NCBI RefSeq assembly: GCF_041929845.1
Contig: NZ_JBHEEH010000006.1
Coordinates: 89,806 to 153,805 of the forward strand
DNA from: Paenochrobactrum pullorum
Lineage (GTDB): Bacteria; Pseudomonadota; Alphaproteobacteria; Rhizobiales; Rhizobiaceae
Direction of reading: 5' to 3'
DNA: 64,000 bases
Both the position numbers and the translations under genes were made by a program. Position 1 is the first letter of the stretch; each line of letters opens with the position of its first letter. Below the pieces are notes generated by a model. It was not told the origin of the DNA, did not search any database, and was given only the letters and a program-made list of their open reading frames with translations. Below are positions 27,558 to 37,279 of the stretch, piece by piece.

Positions 27558-29744
27558 TTACAAAAAACTCTGCGGGTCAATATCCACCTGCACCCGTAAA
27601 TTTCCTTTAATCTTTGGCGCTCTTTCCAGCAATACCCTCATAAATGCCTGAATGTCTGCGCGTTTGCTGCCGTGAATCAACAAACGATAACGATAACGCC
27701 CGCGTACAAAGGCTAAGGGCGCTTCTGCCGGCCCCATCACGGACAATTCAGAAGATGGCGGTGCCGCACGCCTTAAAGCGCGCGCGTGATTCTCTGCCTC
27801 AACGCGGTTTTCACCCGATACAATCAATGCAGCCAGACGGCCGAATGGCGGCAAGCCATTGCGCTCGCGCTCATCAATCTCGCGCTCGTAAAAAGCTTGC
27901 GTATCACCGCTGATGATCGCTTGCATCACGGGGTGTTCCGGCTGATAAGTCTGTAAAAGTCCTAGGCTTTTCTTGCCCGTTCGCCCCGCACGTCCCGTCA
28001 CCTGATTGAGCAATTGGAAGGTGCGCTCAGCCGCACGCGGATCGCCATTGGCAAGCCCCAAATCCGCATCCACTACGCCCACAAGCGTCATATTGGGGAA
28101 GTTATGACCTTTAGCCACCAATTGTGTACCGATAACAATATCGGCCTCACCTTTGGAAATCGCTTCCAGCTCCAAACGCAAACGTTTCACGCCACCTGCC
28201 ATATCAGACGAAAGCACTATGATTCGCGCCTTCGGAAACAGCGCCTCCGCCTCTTCGGCAATACGTTCCACACCAGGGCCACAGGCAACCAGATGATCAA
28301 GCGTGCCGCATTCAGGGCAAGCTTCCGGCACTGGTTCATGATAGCCGCATTGGTGGCACATCAATTGACCGCGGAAGCGATGCTCGACCAGCCAGCTCGA
28401 GCAGCTCGGACATTGAAAGCGGTGACCGCAGACGCGACATAATGTCAGAGGCGCATAACCACGACGATTGAGGAAAAGCAGCGCCTGTTCGCCGCGCTCG
28501 ATGGTTTTACCCATCACTTCGGTCAAAGCAGGCGACAAAAAGCGTCCCGGTGGCGGCGGTGAGCGCCGCATATCGATGGTTTTGAGTGTCGGCAGAGCCG
28601 CATCGGCATAGCGGCTATAGAGTTTGATTCGGGCGTAACGCCCCTGATCGGCGTTAACCTGACTTTCAATCGACGGCGTCGCAGAAGCCAGCACCACCGG
28701 AAAGCCGCCAATATGCCCGCGCACCACAGCCATATCGCGCGCATTATAGAAAACACGATCTTCTTGTTTGTAAGCCGGATCATGTTCTTCATCGACAACG
28801 ATAAGGCCTAAATCCTGAAACGGCAAAAACAACGCAGAACGCGCACCAGCGACAATCTTCACCGTGCCTTCCGCCACTTGGCGCCAAACACGTTCACGAC
28901 TGCGTGGTGCAAGGTCTGAGTGCCACTCGGCAGGCTTTGAGCCGAATCGGTCATGGAAGCGATCCAAGAACTGCTGTGTCAGCGCAATTTCCGGCAACAG
29001 GATCAGCACTTGACGTCCCTGCTCCAGCGCACGCGCCACCGCTTCAAAGTAAACTTCCGTTTTACCCGAACCCGTCACACCATCAATGAGCGACACCGAA
29101 AAGCGCTTGGCGTCCACCGCTTCCACCAAGCGGTCGGCCGCATCGCGTTGATCTTCGGAGAGCGATGCGCGGGCAAAATTAGTATCGGGTGGCGCAACAA
29201 CCGGAGGAGATGGAATAAAGACATCCTCAAACAGCCCTTGTGCCTTCAAGCCGTCAATCACCGTTGCGGAAACACCGGCCACATGCGCAAGGCCGGTCCG
29301 TGTCCATGCCAAGCCATTGCTGGCATGTTCCAATACCCTTGAGCGTGCCGAGGTCAAACGCTCCGGTTCACCGCCAATATATCGTAAACCTGCAATCGGT
29401 GGCTCCGGATCAAAAGCTGTCGGCACCCGCAAAATCATCCGCGCTACCATTCCCGGTGGGGACAGCGTATAATCGGCTGCCCATAGCATGAATTTGATGA
29501 TGTCGGGATGAATGAGCGGGCAATCAAAAACTTCCGATATGCTTTTCAGTTTTTTCGGATCAACTTTGTCCACCTCACCGTCAACGACAATGCCCGGCAC
29601 CAATCTTGGCCCCAGCGGCACGCGCACGACAGAGCCCGGCTGCACCGACATTCCATCGGGAACCAAATAAGAATAAGGCCGTTCAGACGGCAAAGGCACC
29701 AATACAGGCACAATGCGTTGAGAAAAAAACGAATCTTGCATCAT
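27558..29744 (-). CDS. priA: Primosomal protein N' (replication-restart helicase PriA)
   Basis: 3'-5' superfamily-2 helicase that reloads the replisome at stalled forks. The N-terminal DNA-binding domain (VPVLVPLPSERPYSYLVPDG) is followed by the helicase core with motif I DGVTGSGKTEVY and motif II VVDEEHD. Eight cysteines (CRVCGHRFQCPSC and CHQCGYHEPVPEACPECG) form the two zinc sites. The frame extends 24 codons further up, but the ATG-ATG at 29744 fits the family start; the exact start is uncertain. Divergent from the transaldolase gene. Confidence 0.95.
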   Translation of the reverse strand: MMQDSFFSQRIVPVLVPLPSERPYSYLVPDGMSVQPGSVVRVPLGPRLVPGIVVDGEVDKVDPKKLKSISEVFDCPLIHPDIIKFMLWAADYTLSPPGMVARMILRVPTAFDPEPPIAGLRYIGGEPERLTSARSRVLEHASNGLAWTRTGLAHVAGVSATVIDGLKAQGLFEDVFIPSPPVVAPPDTNFARASLSEDQRDAADRLVEAVDAKRFSVSLIDGVTGSGKTEVYFEAVARALEQGRQVLILLPEIALTQQFLDRFHDRFGSKPAEWHSDLAPRSRERVWRQVAEGTVKIVAGARSALFLPFQDLGLIVVDEEHDPAYKQEDRVFYNARDMAVVRGHIGGFPVVLASATPSIESQVNADQGRYARIKLYSRYADAALPTLKTIDMRRSPPPPGRFLSPALTEVMGKTIERGEQALLFLNRRGYAPLTLCRVCGHRFQCPSCSSWLVEHRFRGQLMCHQCGYHEPVPEACPECGTLDHLVACGPGVERIAEEAEALFPKARIIVLSSDMAGGVKRLRLELEAISKGEADIVIGTQLVAKGHNFPNMTLVGVVDADLGLANGDPRAAERTFQLLNQVTGRAGRTGKKSLGLLQTYQPEHPVMQAIISGDTQAFYEREIDERERNGLPPFGRLAALIVSGENRVEAENHARALRRAAPPSSELSVMGPAEAPLAFVRGRYRYRLLIHGSKRADIQAFMRVLLERAPKIKGNLRVQVDIDPQSFL

Positions 29745-29836
29745 GAGCGTGACCTTGGCGCGGCTTTGCGTTAAAGAAAAGCCACCTTTGCGCAATATGC
29801 TTATAAAAGCACCCATCCGGATGAAGGAAACCCGTT

Positions 29837-30490
29837 ATGAAATTCTTCGTAGATACCGCAGACGTCAATGATATCCGTGAACTGAATGATTTAGGTCTGG
29901 TGGACGGTGTTACAACCAACCCGTCGCTGATTCTTAAATCAGGCCGCGATATTCTTGAAGTCACCAAAGAAATTTGCAGCATTGTTGATGGTCCGGTTTC
30001 CGCTGAAGTTGCAGCAACCGACTATGCAACCATCATGAAAGAAGCGGCTGTTATTGCCAAGATCGCAGACAATATCTGCATCAAACTGCCGCTTACCCTT
30101 GATGGTTTGAAAGCTTGTAAGGCGCTGACATCTGATGGTCACCAGACCAACGTCACCCTTTGCTTCTCCGCCAATCAGGCGCTTCTGGCTGCAAAAGCCG
30201 GTGCAACTTATGTTTCTCCGTTCATCGGCCGTATTGATGATATCGGCCTCAACGGCATGGAACTGATTGCTGAAATCCGTTCGATCTTCGACAATTATGA
30301 TTTCAAAACCCAGATTTTGGCGGCATCTGTTCGCACCGTAAACCACGTTAAAGAAGCAGCTCTCATCGGCGCTGACGTCGTCACTGCACCACCGGCAACC
30401 CTGAAAGCACTGGTCAAGCATCCGCTGACCGACAAAGGCTTGGAAGCATTCCTGGCTGACTGGGCAAAAACCGGCCAATCGATTGCGTAA
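29837..30490 (+). CDS. Transaldolase / fructose-6-phosphate aldolase family (TalC/FSA)
   Basis: 217-residue short transaldolase (subfamily 3B/4), a TIM-barrel class-I aldolase. The Schiff-base lysine is Lys83 in ICIKLPLT; the opening MKFFVDTADVNDI and DGVTTNPSLI are diagnostic. Members act either as transaldolase in the pentose phosphate pathway or as fructose-6-phosphate aldolase; sequence alone does not separate them here. Divergently transcribed from priA. Followed by a terminator shared with nadD. Confidence 0.92.
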   Translation: MKFFVDTADVNDIRELNDLGLVDGVTTNPSLILKSGRDILEVTKEICSIVDGPVSAEVAATDYATIMKEAAVIAKIADNICIKLPLTLDGLKACKALTSDGHQTNVTLCFSANQALLAAKAGATYVSPFIGRIDDIGLNGMELIAEIRSIFDNYDFKTQILAASVRTVNHVKEAALIGADVVTAPPATLKALVKHPLTDKGLEAFLADWAKTGQSIA

Positions 30491-30534
30491 GCCAATTGCT
30501 TAAGTCGATTGCTTAACTTCTAAGCGATGAAAAT

Positions 30535-30572
30535 AAAAAAACCGGCGCAGGCAAACTGTGCCGGTATTTTTA
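30535..30572. terminator. Terminator between transaldolase and nadD
   Basis: ACCGGCGCAG, a 5-base loop and CTGTGCCGGT (one G-T pair), preceded by AAAAAA and followed by ATTTTTAT. Usable in both directions; the nadD stop lies at its edge. Confidence 0.8.
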
Positions 30573-31217
30573 TAGGTTACGCAACGCGGTCGATGAAAGC
30601 CTGGAACGGGGCCCGTGTAAAAACACCCATGCGGGTGCCGGACGTTTGGCAAGGCTTGCTGCGTCGCGCTCATTCAACCGGTAAGGCGCATAAGTTTGTG
30701 CCATCCGGGATGTCAGCGGTGTGAGGCTGGCATTGGGGCGATCAATCACGGCAATCGGAAATTGGTCAGCAATCTGGCGCCAGCGATCCCAGCGGTGAAA
30801 CTGCGCCAGATTATCTGCCCCCATGATCCAGACAAAGTTCACATCCGGATTGGCCGCTTTAATGATGGCCAAAGTGTCGGCGGTGAAGCGCACTTTATAT
30901 GCAGCTTCCAATGCAGTGATTTTAATGCGCGGATCACGCGCCAATTGGCGGCTGGCATTCAATCGATCTTTTAACGGTACCAAATCACGCGCATCTTTAA
31001 GCGGGCTGCCGGGTGTCACCATCCACCAGAGCTGGTCGAGTTTCAAGCGGCGCAGTGCCGTTTCCGCCACTAGTAAATGTCCGGCATGGGGCGGATTGAA
31101 CGAGCCGCCGAATAATCCCACGCTCATACCCTTTTCCACATGCGGCATGCGCAAGTCACACATGCTCACATCAGGATAAAGCTCTTTCAGCGTGGAAAAA
31201 CGGGAGACGCTCACCAT
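30570..31217 (-). CDS. nadD: Nicotinate-mononucleotide adenylyltransferase
   Basis: Adenylates nicotinate mononucleotide in NAD synthesis. The nucleotidyltransferase signature GGSFNPPHAGH is at about residues 37-47. Translation may start at the ATG at 31217 or at in-frame ATGs at residues 24 and 31 (MSVGLFGGSFN), the latter being closer to the family start. Fourteen bases follow proA in the obgE-proB-proA-nadD run, a conserved rhizobial order. Confidence 0.93.
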   Translation of the reverse strand: MVSVSRFSTLKELYPDVSMCDLRMPHVEKGMSVGLFGGSFNPPHAGHLLVAETALRRLKLDQLWWMVTPGSPLKDARDLVPLKDRLNASRQLARDPRIKITALEAAYKVRFTADTLAIIKAANPDVNFVWIMGADNLAQFHRWDRWRQIADQFPIAVIDRPNASLTPLTSRMAQTYAPYRLNERDAASLAKRPAPAWVFLHGPRSRLSSTALRNL

Positions 31218-31231
31218 CAGGAACTTAGCCC

Positions 31232-32521
31232 TTAAGCCCGCGTCTGACCGGTGCCGTGGACGCGATATTTAAACGAGGTGAGCTGCTCGACACCAACCGG
31301 CCCGCGCGCATGCATCTTGCCGGTGGCGATGCCGATTTCGCCGCCCATGCCGAACTCACCGCCATCGGCAAATTGTGTCGAGGCATTATGCACAAGAATG
31401 GCCGAATCAATTTCATTGAAGAAACGCTCAACCGCTTGCTCGTCCTGAGCAATAATCGCTTCAGTATGATGGGAGGAATATTGCCCGATATGACGGATGG
31501 CATCGCCCACACCATCAACGAGTTTAACTGAAAGGATCGCATCCAGATATTCAGTTGACCAATCGGCGTCATTTGCAGATTTGGCACTTGCAAAACGGGC
31601 GACCACATCGGCATCACCGCGAATTTCACAACCCTTGGCGCTCAAGGCTTCCAAGATCGGCACCAGATGGGTATCTGCCACTTTACGATCTACCAGCAGC
31701 GTTTCAGCTGCACCACAAATACCAGTGCGGCGCATTTTGGCGTTCACCACGACATTGACCGCCATATCAAGCTCGGCAGACGCATCAATATAGACATGGC
31801 AGATGCCTTCAAGATGCGCAAAAACCGGCACGCGCGCTTCATTTTGCACGCGCTCGACCAAGCTTTTACCACCACGCGGCACGATCACATCAATATTGCC
31901 GTTCAAGCCTTTCAGCATTTCGCCAACGGCCGCACGATCTGTGGTCGGCACAATTTGAATGGCATCTCCCGGCAAACCGGCGCTTTCCAAGCCGCTCACA
32001 AGGGCTGCATGAATACCGCGCGATGAATGGGCTGAATCCGAACCACCGCGCAACACGACAGCATTACCGGCTTTGAGGCACAAAGCCCCTGCATCGGCGG
32101 TGACATTCGGGCGGCTTTCATAAATCACACCGATCACACCAAGCGGTGTGCGTACGCGCTCGATATTCAAACCGTTCGGGCGATCCCAAGCGGCAATCAC
32201 ATCACCGACCGGATCTTTCAAATCAGCGATAGCACGAATGGCATCGGCAATGCCGTTCAAGCGGCCTTCATCAAGTTTCAGACGATCAATAAAAGAAGCG
32301 GCAGTACCGGCGCTTTCTGCATTGGCGACATCAATTTTGTTGGCAGCTAAAATATCGGCACTTTGTGCAATGATCGCATCGGCCATGGCCAAAAGAGCTT
32401 TGTTTTTCTGCTCTGCCGGAGCGATTGCCAACGGAGCGGCTGCAGCGCGCGCGCGCTTTCCAATCTCTGCCATCACTTGTGCAACTGTCATATCAGCCCC
32501 GACTTTATCAAGCATACCCAT
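31232..32521 (-). CDS. proA: Glutamate-5-semialdehyde dehydrogenase (gamma-glutamyl phosphate reductase)
   Basis: NADPH-dependent second step of proline synthesis, reducing gamma-glutamyl phosphate. The catalytic Cys is in MRRTGICGAAETLLVD, and ESRPNVTADAGALCLK and GGEFGMGGEIGIATGKMHARGP are family marks. 429 residues, full length. Thirty bases after proB. Confidence 0.96.
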   Translation of the reverse strand: MGMLDKVGADMTVAQVMAEIGKRARAAAAPLAIAPAEQKNKALLAMADAIIAQSADILAANKIDVANAESAGTAASFIDRLKLDEGRLNGIADAIRAIADLKDPVGDVIAAWDRPNGLNIERVRTPLGVIGVIYESRPNVTADAGALCLKAGNAVVLRGGSDSAHSSRGIHAALVSGLESAGLPGDAIQIVPTTDRAAVGEMLKGLNGNIDVIVPRGGKSLVERVQNEARVPVFAHLEGICHVYIDASAELDMAVNVVVNAKMRRTGICGAAETLLVDRKVADTHLVPILEALSAKGCEIRGDADVVARFASAKSANDADWSTEYLDAILSVKLVDGVGDAIRHIGQYSSHHTEAIIAQDEQAVERFFNEIDSAILVHNASTQFADGGEFGMGGEIGIATGKMHARGPVGVEQLTSFKYRVHGTGQTRA

Positions 32522-32551
32522 AGCCCTTTTTTTTGTCTGCCTTTTCTCAAC

Positions 32552-33700
32552 TCAGGCAGATTTGCTCCCACGCATGACCAGATCATTACGATGCACCATC
32601 GCTGCACGGCCATCATAGCCCAACAACGCGCTGATCTCATCACTTTTATGCCCTGCCACCAAAAGCGCATCATGCACATCATAGGCAATCAGACCGCGGG
32701 CAATTTCAATGCCGCCATCATTCATCACCGCAACCGTATCACCGCGCTGGAACTGACCTTCCACACGGGTGACACCAGCGGGCAACAAGGACTTACCCTT
32801 TTTAAGTGCTGTCGCAGCGCCAGCATCCACATAAAGGCGGCCTGCCGGTTCCAGATTGCCGGAAATCCACGTTTTCCAGGCATTGACCGGCTGCAAAGAT
32901 GGCTTGAACAGGCTTGCACGTTCACCGCGATCAATTGCCGCCAGCGGATTAAGCCGTGCGCCGGAGGTAATAATCATCGCCGTACCGGCAGCATTGGCAA
33001 TCTTGCCGGCATCGAGCTTCGTCTTCATGCCGCCACGTGATAATTCAGAAGCAGCAGCCCCTGCCATTGCTTCAATTTCAGGTGTAATATTTTCAATGAG
33101 CGGCAAAAATTCCGCATTCGGGTCTTTATGGGGAGGCGCCGAATAAAGACCATCAATATCGGAAAGCAGGATCAGAAGATCCGCACCAATCATGGTTGCA
33201 ACGCGTGCCGCCAAGCGATCATTGTCGCCATAGCGGATTTCACTGGTGGCAACCGTATCATTTTCGTTGATGATCGGAATTGCCTTCAGCTTCAGCAGGG
33301 TCTCGATAGTGGCGCGCGCATTCAAATAGCGGCGGCGTTCTTCCGTATCAGAAAGAGTGAGAAGAACCTGACCCGCCTGAATATCATGCGCACCCAGCAC
33401 ATCGGCATAGGCCTTGGCGAGAGCGATCTGACCGGCAGCCGCAGCCGCCTGACTTTCTTCCAGTTTCAGCGCCTTTTTGGGCAGTTTCAAAATGGTGCGC
33501 CCCAGTGCAATCGCACCGGAAGAGACCACCAGAACTTCAACCCCTTGGGCAGATAAAGCGGCGATATCCTGCCCCAGACTATCCAGCCAATCCCGCTTCA
33601 AACCGGTTGTACGATCAACCAATAAAGCAGAGCCGATTTTTACAACAATCCGCTTATATTGATTGAGAGCCGCCAAACCCTTCTCGCCATTCCCGCCCAT
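32552..33700 (-). CDS. proB: Glutamate 5-kinase with PUA domain
   Basis: Phosphorylates glutamate for proline synthesis and is normally feedback-inhibited by proline. An amino-acid-kinase domain (KRIVVKIGSALLVD, ENDTVATSEIRYGDNDRLAARVA) covers about residues 10-260; a PUA domain follows (GRLYVDAGAATALKKG, then RGLIAYDVHDA). 382 residues, the two-domain form. Forms an operon with obgE upstream and proA downstream. Confidence 0.96.
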   Translation of the reverse strand: MGGNGEKGLAALNQYKRIVVKIGSALLVDRTTGLKRDWLDSLGQDIAALSAQGVEVLVVSSGAIALGRTILKLPKKALKLEESQAAAAAGQIALAKAYADVLGAHDIQAGQVLLTLSDTEERRRYLNARATIETLLKLKAIPIINENDTVATSEIRYGDNDRLAARVATMIGADLLILLSDIDGLYSAPPHKDPNAEFLPLIENITPEIEAMAGAAASELSRGGMKTKLDAGKIANAAGTAMIITSGARLNPLAAIDRGERASLFKPSLQPVNAWKTWISGNLEPAGRLYVDAGAATALKKGKSLLPAGVTRVEGQFQRGDTVAVMNDGGIEIARGLIAYDVHDALLVAGHKSDEISALLGYDGRAAMVHRNDLVMRGSKSA

Positions 33701-33742
33701 GTCAATCTCTTATTTTTTTTGGCTCTTATATGTTTTTTGGTT

Positions 33743-34771
33743 TTATAGATCGTCGTCTTCGACAGTGCCTTTTTCAGCCTTGCGGCTGGTTTCGACAATG
33801 CTGATTAATTGACGCAAGACACCTTCAATACCATCACGGCTGACAGCAGAAATCTGCATCGGCACCTTGCCACACACCTTTTGCAGCTCAGCGGCCTTTT
33901 GTTTGCGTGTTTCGGGATCAAGCGTATCGATCTGCGAAAGCGCTACAATTTCCAGCTTCTCATCCAAACCACCGCCATAAGCCTCCAGCTCGTTGCGGAT
34001 GGTGGTGTAGGCTTTTGCGACATCTTCTTCTTGTGCTGAAACCAGATGCAGCAAAACACGAGTACGCTCAACATGACCTAAAAAGCGATCGCCAAGGCCA
34101 ATGCCTTCGCTGGCACCTTCAATTAAACCCGGAATATCAGCAATTACAAATTCACGCGCATCTACGCGGGCGACGCCCAAGTTCGGATGCAATGTAGTGA
34201 ACGGGTAATCAGCAATTTTAGGCTTGGCTGCGGTTACGCTTGCCAAAAATGTCGATTTACCGGCATTTGGCAGACCAACAAGACCGGCATCCGCAATCAG
34301 TTTCAAACGCAACCAAATGGTGCGCTCCAAGCCATCCTGACCAGGATTAGCGCGGCGTGGTGCCTGATTGGTCGAGGTTTTGAAATGCAAATTACCAAAA
34401 CCACCATTACCGCCTTTTGCAAGGCGATAACGCTGACCAATTTCAGTCAGATCGCAAATGAGAGTTTCGTTATCTTCTTCGAAAATCTGGGTGCCGACCG
34501 GCACTTTAAGAATGACATCATCACCCTTACCGCCGGTCATGTTACGCCCCATACCATGCATACCGGTTTTAGCGCGGAAATGCTGCATATAACGATAATC
34601 GATCAGCGTGTTGAGGCCATCAACGACTTCGGCCCAGACATCACCGCCGCGACCGCCATCACCGCCGTCCGGACCGCCGAATTCCAGAAATTTCTCACGG
34701 CGAAAGGATACCGAGCCAGCGCCGCCGCTACCGGAACGAATGTAAATTTTAGCCTGATCAAGAAATTTCAT
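33743..34771 (-). CDS. obgE: Obg/CgtA family GTPase
   Basis: Ribosome-associated GTPase for 50S maturation and growth control. Starting at the ATG at 34771 (AGAGG well placed upstream) the protein opens MKFLDQAKIYIRSGSGGAGS; a frame ten codons longer exists. The glycine-rich Obg domain covers residues 1-158, P-loop GLPNAGKS is 166-173, and the G4 motif is SQIDTLD, with Ser-Gln replacing the canonical Asn-Lys. The C-terminal extension is short, as in other alphaproteobacteria. 342 residues. Confidence 0.95.
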   Translation of the reverse strand: MKFLDQAKIYIRSGSGGAGSVSFRREKFLEFGGPDGGDGGRGGDVWAEVVDGLNTLIDYRYMQHFRAKTGMHGMGRNMTGGKGDDVILKVPVGTQIFEEDNETLICDLTEIGQRYRLAKGGNGGFGNLHFKTSTNQAPRRANPGQDGLERTIWLRLKLIADAGLVGLPNAGKSTFLASVTAAKPKIADYPFTTLHPNLGVARVDAREFVIADIPGLIEGASEGIGLGDRFLGHVERTRVLLHLVSAQEEDVAKAYTTIRNELEAYGGGLDEKLEIVALSQIDTLDPETRKQKAAELQKVCGKVPMQISAVSRDGIEGVLRQLISIVETSRKAEKGTVEDDDL

Positions 34772-34830
34772 CTGGTATACCTCTTCTGTCGGCTCTGGCA
34801 ATTACAGCAAAACCGCGTCTGTGCAAATAT

Positions 34831-34852
34831 GCAGCATGCATTCCATGCTGCA
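34831..34852. repeat. Inverted repeat upstream of obgE
   Basis: GCAGCATG, 5 bases, CATGCTGC: a perfect 8-base inverted repeat between the acetyltransferase stop and obgE. No T-run follows on either strand, so it is not a typical terminator. Confidence 0.4.
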
Positions 34853-34861
34853 AACTGCCAT

Positions 34862-35443
34862 TTAATTGTCTTTTGAGCGCCATTCCGCACTGCTGAAGTC
34901 AATAAAAATCAATTCCTGATCCTGAAACTGACCTTCTATGCAAAATGACTTCTTTTCCAGCCCGTATTTTTCAAAGCCCAAATCATAATAAATCCGTCGT
35001 GCATAGTCGTTGCTGGCCACCACTTTGGCATCCAGCACCACCACATGCTTTTCAGCATATCGGATGACATGCTCCACCAGCAATCGACCAAGGCCTAAAC
35101 CACGTGCCTGCGGCATAACATAAACACCCCACAATGTGCCACGGTGCTTTTCCGACCAACGCTCATGCACGAATACACCAGCGGCTCCAAGCAAAGTGTC
35201 GCCATCAAAGGCACCAAAAACAGCATTGCCACCTTCATGGCGAATACGATGCGCGAAAACATCGTCACCATAAGTGCTTTCTTGATCAAAACTGGAACCA
35301 AAAGTTAAAGCAGAATTTTTCAAAGCATAAAGACGCATCGCCTTATAGGCATGCACATCATTGGGGGTTAAAACACGCACTATGATCCGGTCGCGCCGTG
35401 CCTGCAATGCGGCTGCATCTGTTGTTTTCTTATCGTCTGACAT
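34862..35443 (-). CDS. GNAT family N-acetyltransferase
   Basis: 193-residue acyl-CoA-dependent acetyltransferase. The acetyl-CoA pyrophosphate-binding loop is VMPQARGLGLGRLLVEHVI (motif A, Q/RxxGxG/A), followed by NDYARRIYYDLGFEKYG. Substrate unknown. It lies between obgE and another GNAT gene, a pair often kept beside obgE and rpmA in Brucella relatives. Confidence 0.85.
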   Translation of the reverse strand: MSDDKKTTDAAALQARRDRIIVRVLTPNDVHAYKAMRLYALKNSALTFGSSFDQESTYGDDVFAHRIRHEGGNAVFGAFDGDTLLGAAGVFVHERWSEKHRGTLWGVYVMPQARGLGLGRLLVEHVIRYAEKHVVVLDAKVVASNDYARRIYYDLGFEKYGLEKKSFCIEGQFQDQELIFIDFSSAEWRSKDN

Positions 35444-35483
35444 GTTTCCGACTGTCCTAATATCAATAAATTTATTAGCTTGG

Positions 35484-35513
35484 GTGGTGTGAAAGCCAAA
35501 GCCGTCACACCAC
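35484..35513 (-). terminator. Possible terminator after the second GNAT gene
   Basis: GTGGTGTGA, a 12-base loop and TCACACCAC form a perfect 9-pair stem just downstream of the 35527-36183 gene. The T content on the leftward side is modest, so function as a terminator is uncertain. Confidence 0.45.
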
Positions 35514-35526
35514 TTAAACTTATCTT

Positions 35527-36183
35527 TTATGCCTGATGCCGCATCTCGATCCAGCGATCGCGATGCAGGCTGTAACGCTCCACATCAACAGTGCCGCTGT
35601 ATAAAGAATCGTCGGTGCCATACATCAAAAACGAAAAGCCGGATTTACGGATAACATTGCGTGAACCTTCATTGATGGTACGGCAAGTAATATAAAGCTC
35701 GTCAATATTAGTGGCACGAAAAGCCAGATCAATCAGCGCTTGCGCTGCTTCTGTCGCATAACCATGTCCCCAATATGGTTCACCAAGCCAATAGCCGATC
35801 TCCAGCCCTTCTCCATGTTTGGAAGGATGGATGCCGCAGCTCCCCATAAATATACCGGTTTCCATTTGGGTAATCGCATAGATACAATTGCCCATTTCGC
35901 CAGATCGCACGCGTTTTATAAAGTCTTGCGCCGCCGCCACATCATATGGATGCGGCATACGGGTAAGCATTTCAGCAATACGCGGATTATTGGCGAGATG
36001 GGCAATGGCATCCACATCTTCATCATGCGGAGTTCTCAACAGCAGCCGTTCAGTAATCAGCGTCGGACATTCCAGGCCAGGGAAGTCCGTCATTTCATTA
36101 TCGGCATAATCCAGACATGCAGCAGATAAACATTCTTCTTCTAAAGGGGGTTCAGCGACCATTTTTTCAAGCTCCAAAAACAA
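35527..36183 (-). CDS. GNAT family N-acetyltransferase, RimJ/RimL type
   Basis: 218 residues of the RimJ/RimL-like GNAT group (Acetyltransf_3). Marks are ITERLLLRTPHDEDVDAIAH, LEIGYWLGEPYWGHGYATEA (the loop binding acetyl-CoA) and NEGSRNVIRKSGFSF. RimJ/L enzymes acetylate ribosomal-protein N-termini, but many relatives act on other amines, so the target is open. A strong terminator stands between it and the rplU-rpmA operon. Confidence 0.85.
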   Translation of the reverse strand: MFLELEKMVAEPPLEEECLSAACLDYADNEMTDFPGLECPTLITERLLLRTPHDEDVDAIAHLANNPRIAEMLTRMPHPYDVAAAQDFIKRVRSGEMGNCIYAITQMETGIFMGSCGIHPSKHGEGLEIGYWLGEPYWGHGYATEAAQALIDLAFRATNIDELYITCRTINEGSRNVIRKSGFSFLMYGTDDSLYSGTVDVERYSLHRDRWIEMRHQA

Positions 36184-36214
36184 AAAAGGGAAGATGGTGT
36201 CCCATCTTCCCTTT
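36182..36214 (-). terminator. Terminator of the rplU-rpmA operon
   Basis: GGGAAGATGG, loop TGTC, CCATCTTCCC: perfect 10-pair stem. Read leftward the stem is followed by six T. It lies 72 bases after rpmA and abuts the following gene's start. Confidence 0.85.
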
Positions 36215-36285
36215 TCGATCTATTGGCAGCTTGCCTTTACACCGGGTCCGATGGGACGCCGGTGCTTATATTTGAGCGTACCGGC

Positions 36286-36555
36286 TTACTCAGCAGCTTC
36301 CGCAATCGGGTCAACCGATACGAAAACACGACCGTTGGCTTTCGCGCGGAAAGACACGGAACCGTTTACCAGTGCAAAGAGGGTATGATCTTTGCCCATA
36401 CCGACGTTTACACCTGGGTGCCATTTAGTGCCACGTTGACGTGCAATGATGTTGCCTGGAACAACCTGCTCGCCACCGAATTTTTTCAGGCCAAGGCGTT
36501 TGGATTCTGAATCGCGACCGTTACGCGACGAACCGCCAGCTTTTTTGTGTGCCAT
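36286..36555 (-). CDS. rpmA: 50S ribosomal protein L27
   Basis: 89-residue large-subunit protein with the standard opening MAHKKAGGSSRNGRDSESKR; its N-terminal tail approaches the peptidyl-transferase centre. The C-terminus is longer than in E. coli by a few residues. Twenty-four bases after rplU. Confidence 0.97.
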   Translation of the reverse strand: MAHKKAGGSSRNGRDSESKRLGLKKFGGEQVVPGNIIARQRGTKWHPGVNVGMGKDHTLFALVNGSVSFRAKANGRVFVSVDPIAEAAE

Positions 36556-36579
36556 GGGAGTTCTCCTTTAATCCGTTAC

Positions 36580-36948
36580 TTATTCAGCTGCTTCTGCTTT
36601 AGCTGCTGCCTTTTTAGGCGCTGCTTTAGCTTTAGCTGGCTTTGCACCACCGGTGAGGATTTCAGAAATACGAATTGTAGTCTGTTCCTGACGATGACCG
36701 CGTGTACGCTTCGAGTTCTGACGACGACGCTTCTTAAACGCAATAACCTTGCGTGCGCGACCCTGTTCAACAACTTCTGCAGTGACAGTTGCACCTTCAA
36801 CAGTTGGTGCACCAATGGTGGAGCCAACCATCAAGATTTCTGTGAATTCTACTGTGTCACCGGCTTCGCCAGCAACTTTTTCGATCTTGATCAGATCATT
36901 GGCAGCAACGCGATACTGCTTACCACCAGTTTTAATGACTGCGAACAT
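36580..36948 (-). CDS. rplU: 50S ribosomal protein L21
   Basis: Large-subunit protein; canonical start MFAVIKTGGKQYRVAANDLI at 36948, nine codons inside a longer open frame. The beta-barrel core runs to about residue 100, followed by an Ala/Lys-rich tail (AKAKAAPKKAAAKAEAAE). It has no appended helix-hairpin-helix module. First gene of the rplU-rpmA operon. Confidence 0.96.
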   Translation of the reverse strand: MFAVIKTGGKQYRVAANDLIKIEKVAGEAGDTVEFTEILMVGSTIGAPTVEGATVTAEVVEQGRARKVIAFKKRRRQNSKRTRGHRQEQTTIRISEILTGGAKPAKAKAAPKKAAAKAEAAE

Positions 36949-37279
36949 TTTTTTGCCTTTCGGTGTTCGGACCAACTCTCATGTGTTTCCACATGGGTTG
37001 TCTTTTTGTCAGTCGTGACATTTAAAGATTAATCTGGGTGCGATCAGAATCGTAAAAGCCTGATTTCCCCCAAACAAAACAATAGGCGCAATAGGAGTTG
37101 CGCCCAAGTTAGCTGCATATAGGTTGTATTTTGCACGAGAGTCAAGAAAATTCCCGTTTTCAATGCAAAATAGGTCTTGTCTAATGTGTCGTTCCCCGCT
37201 ATTTAGCGAGCCACACGAAGTTGAAAGCATTCAAGGCTGAACAAACGTGTATTTCAAGCACCAAAGAGGCTTGAATTGC
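36949..37279. other. Intergenic region between rplU and tRNA-Ser
   Basis: 331 bases without a credible gene. It must hold the leftward rplU-rpmA promoter and the rightward tRNA promoter. Nothing else recognisable. Confidence 0.5.

Noticed and set aside
34187..34876. 229-codon plus-strand open frame
   Set aside because: Antisense to obgE and its upstream region; no domain and no start signal.
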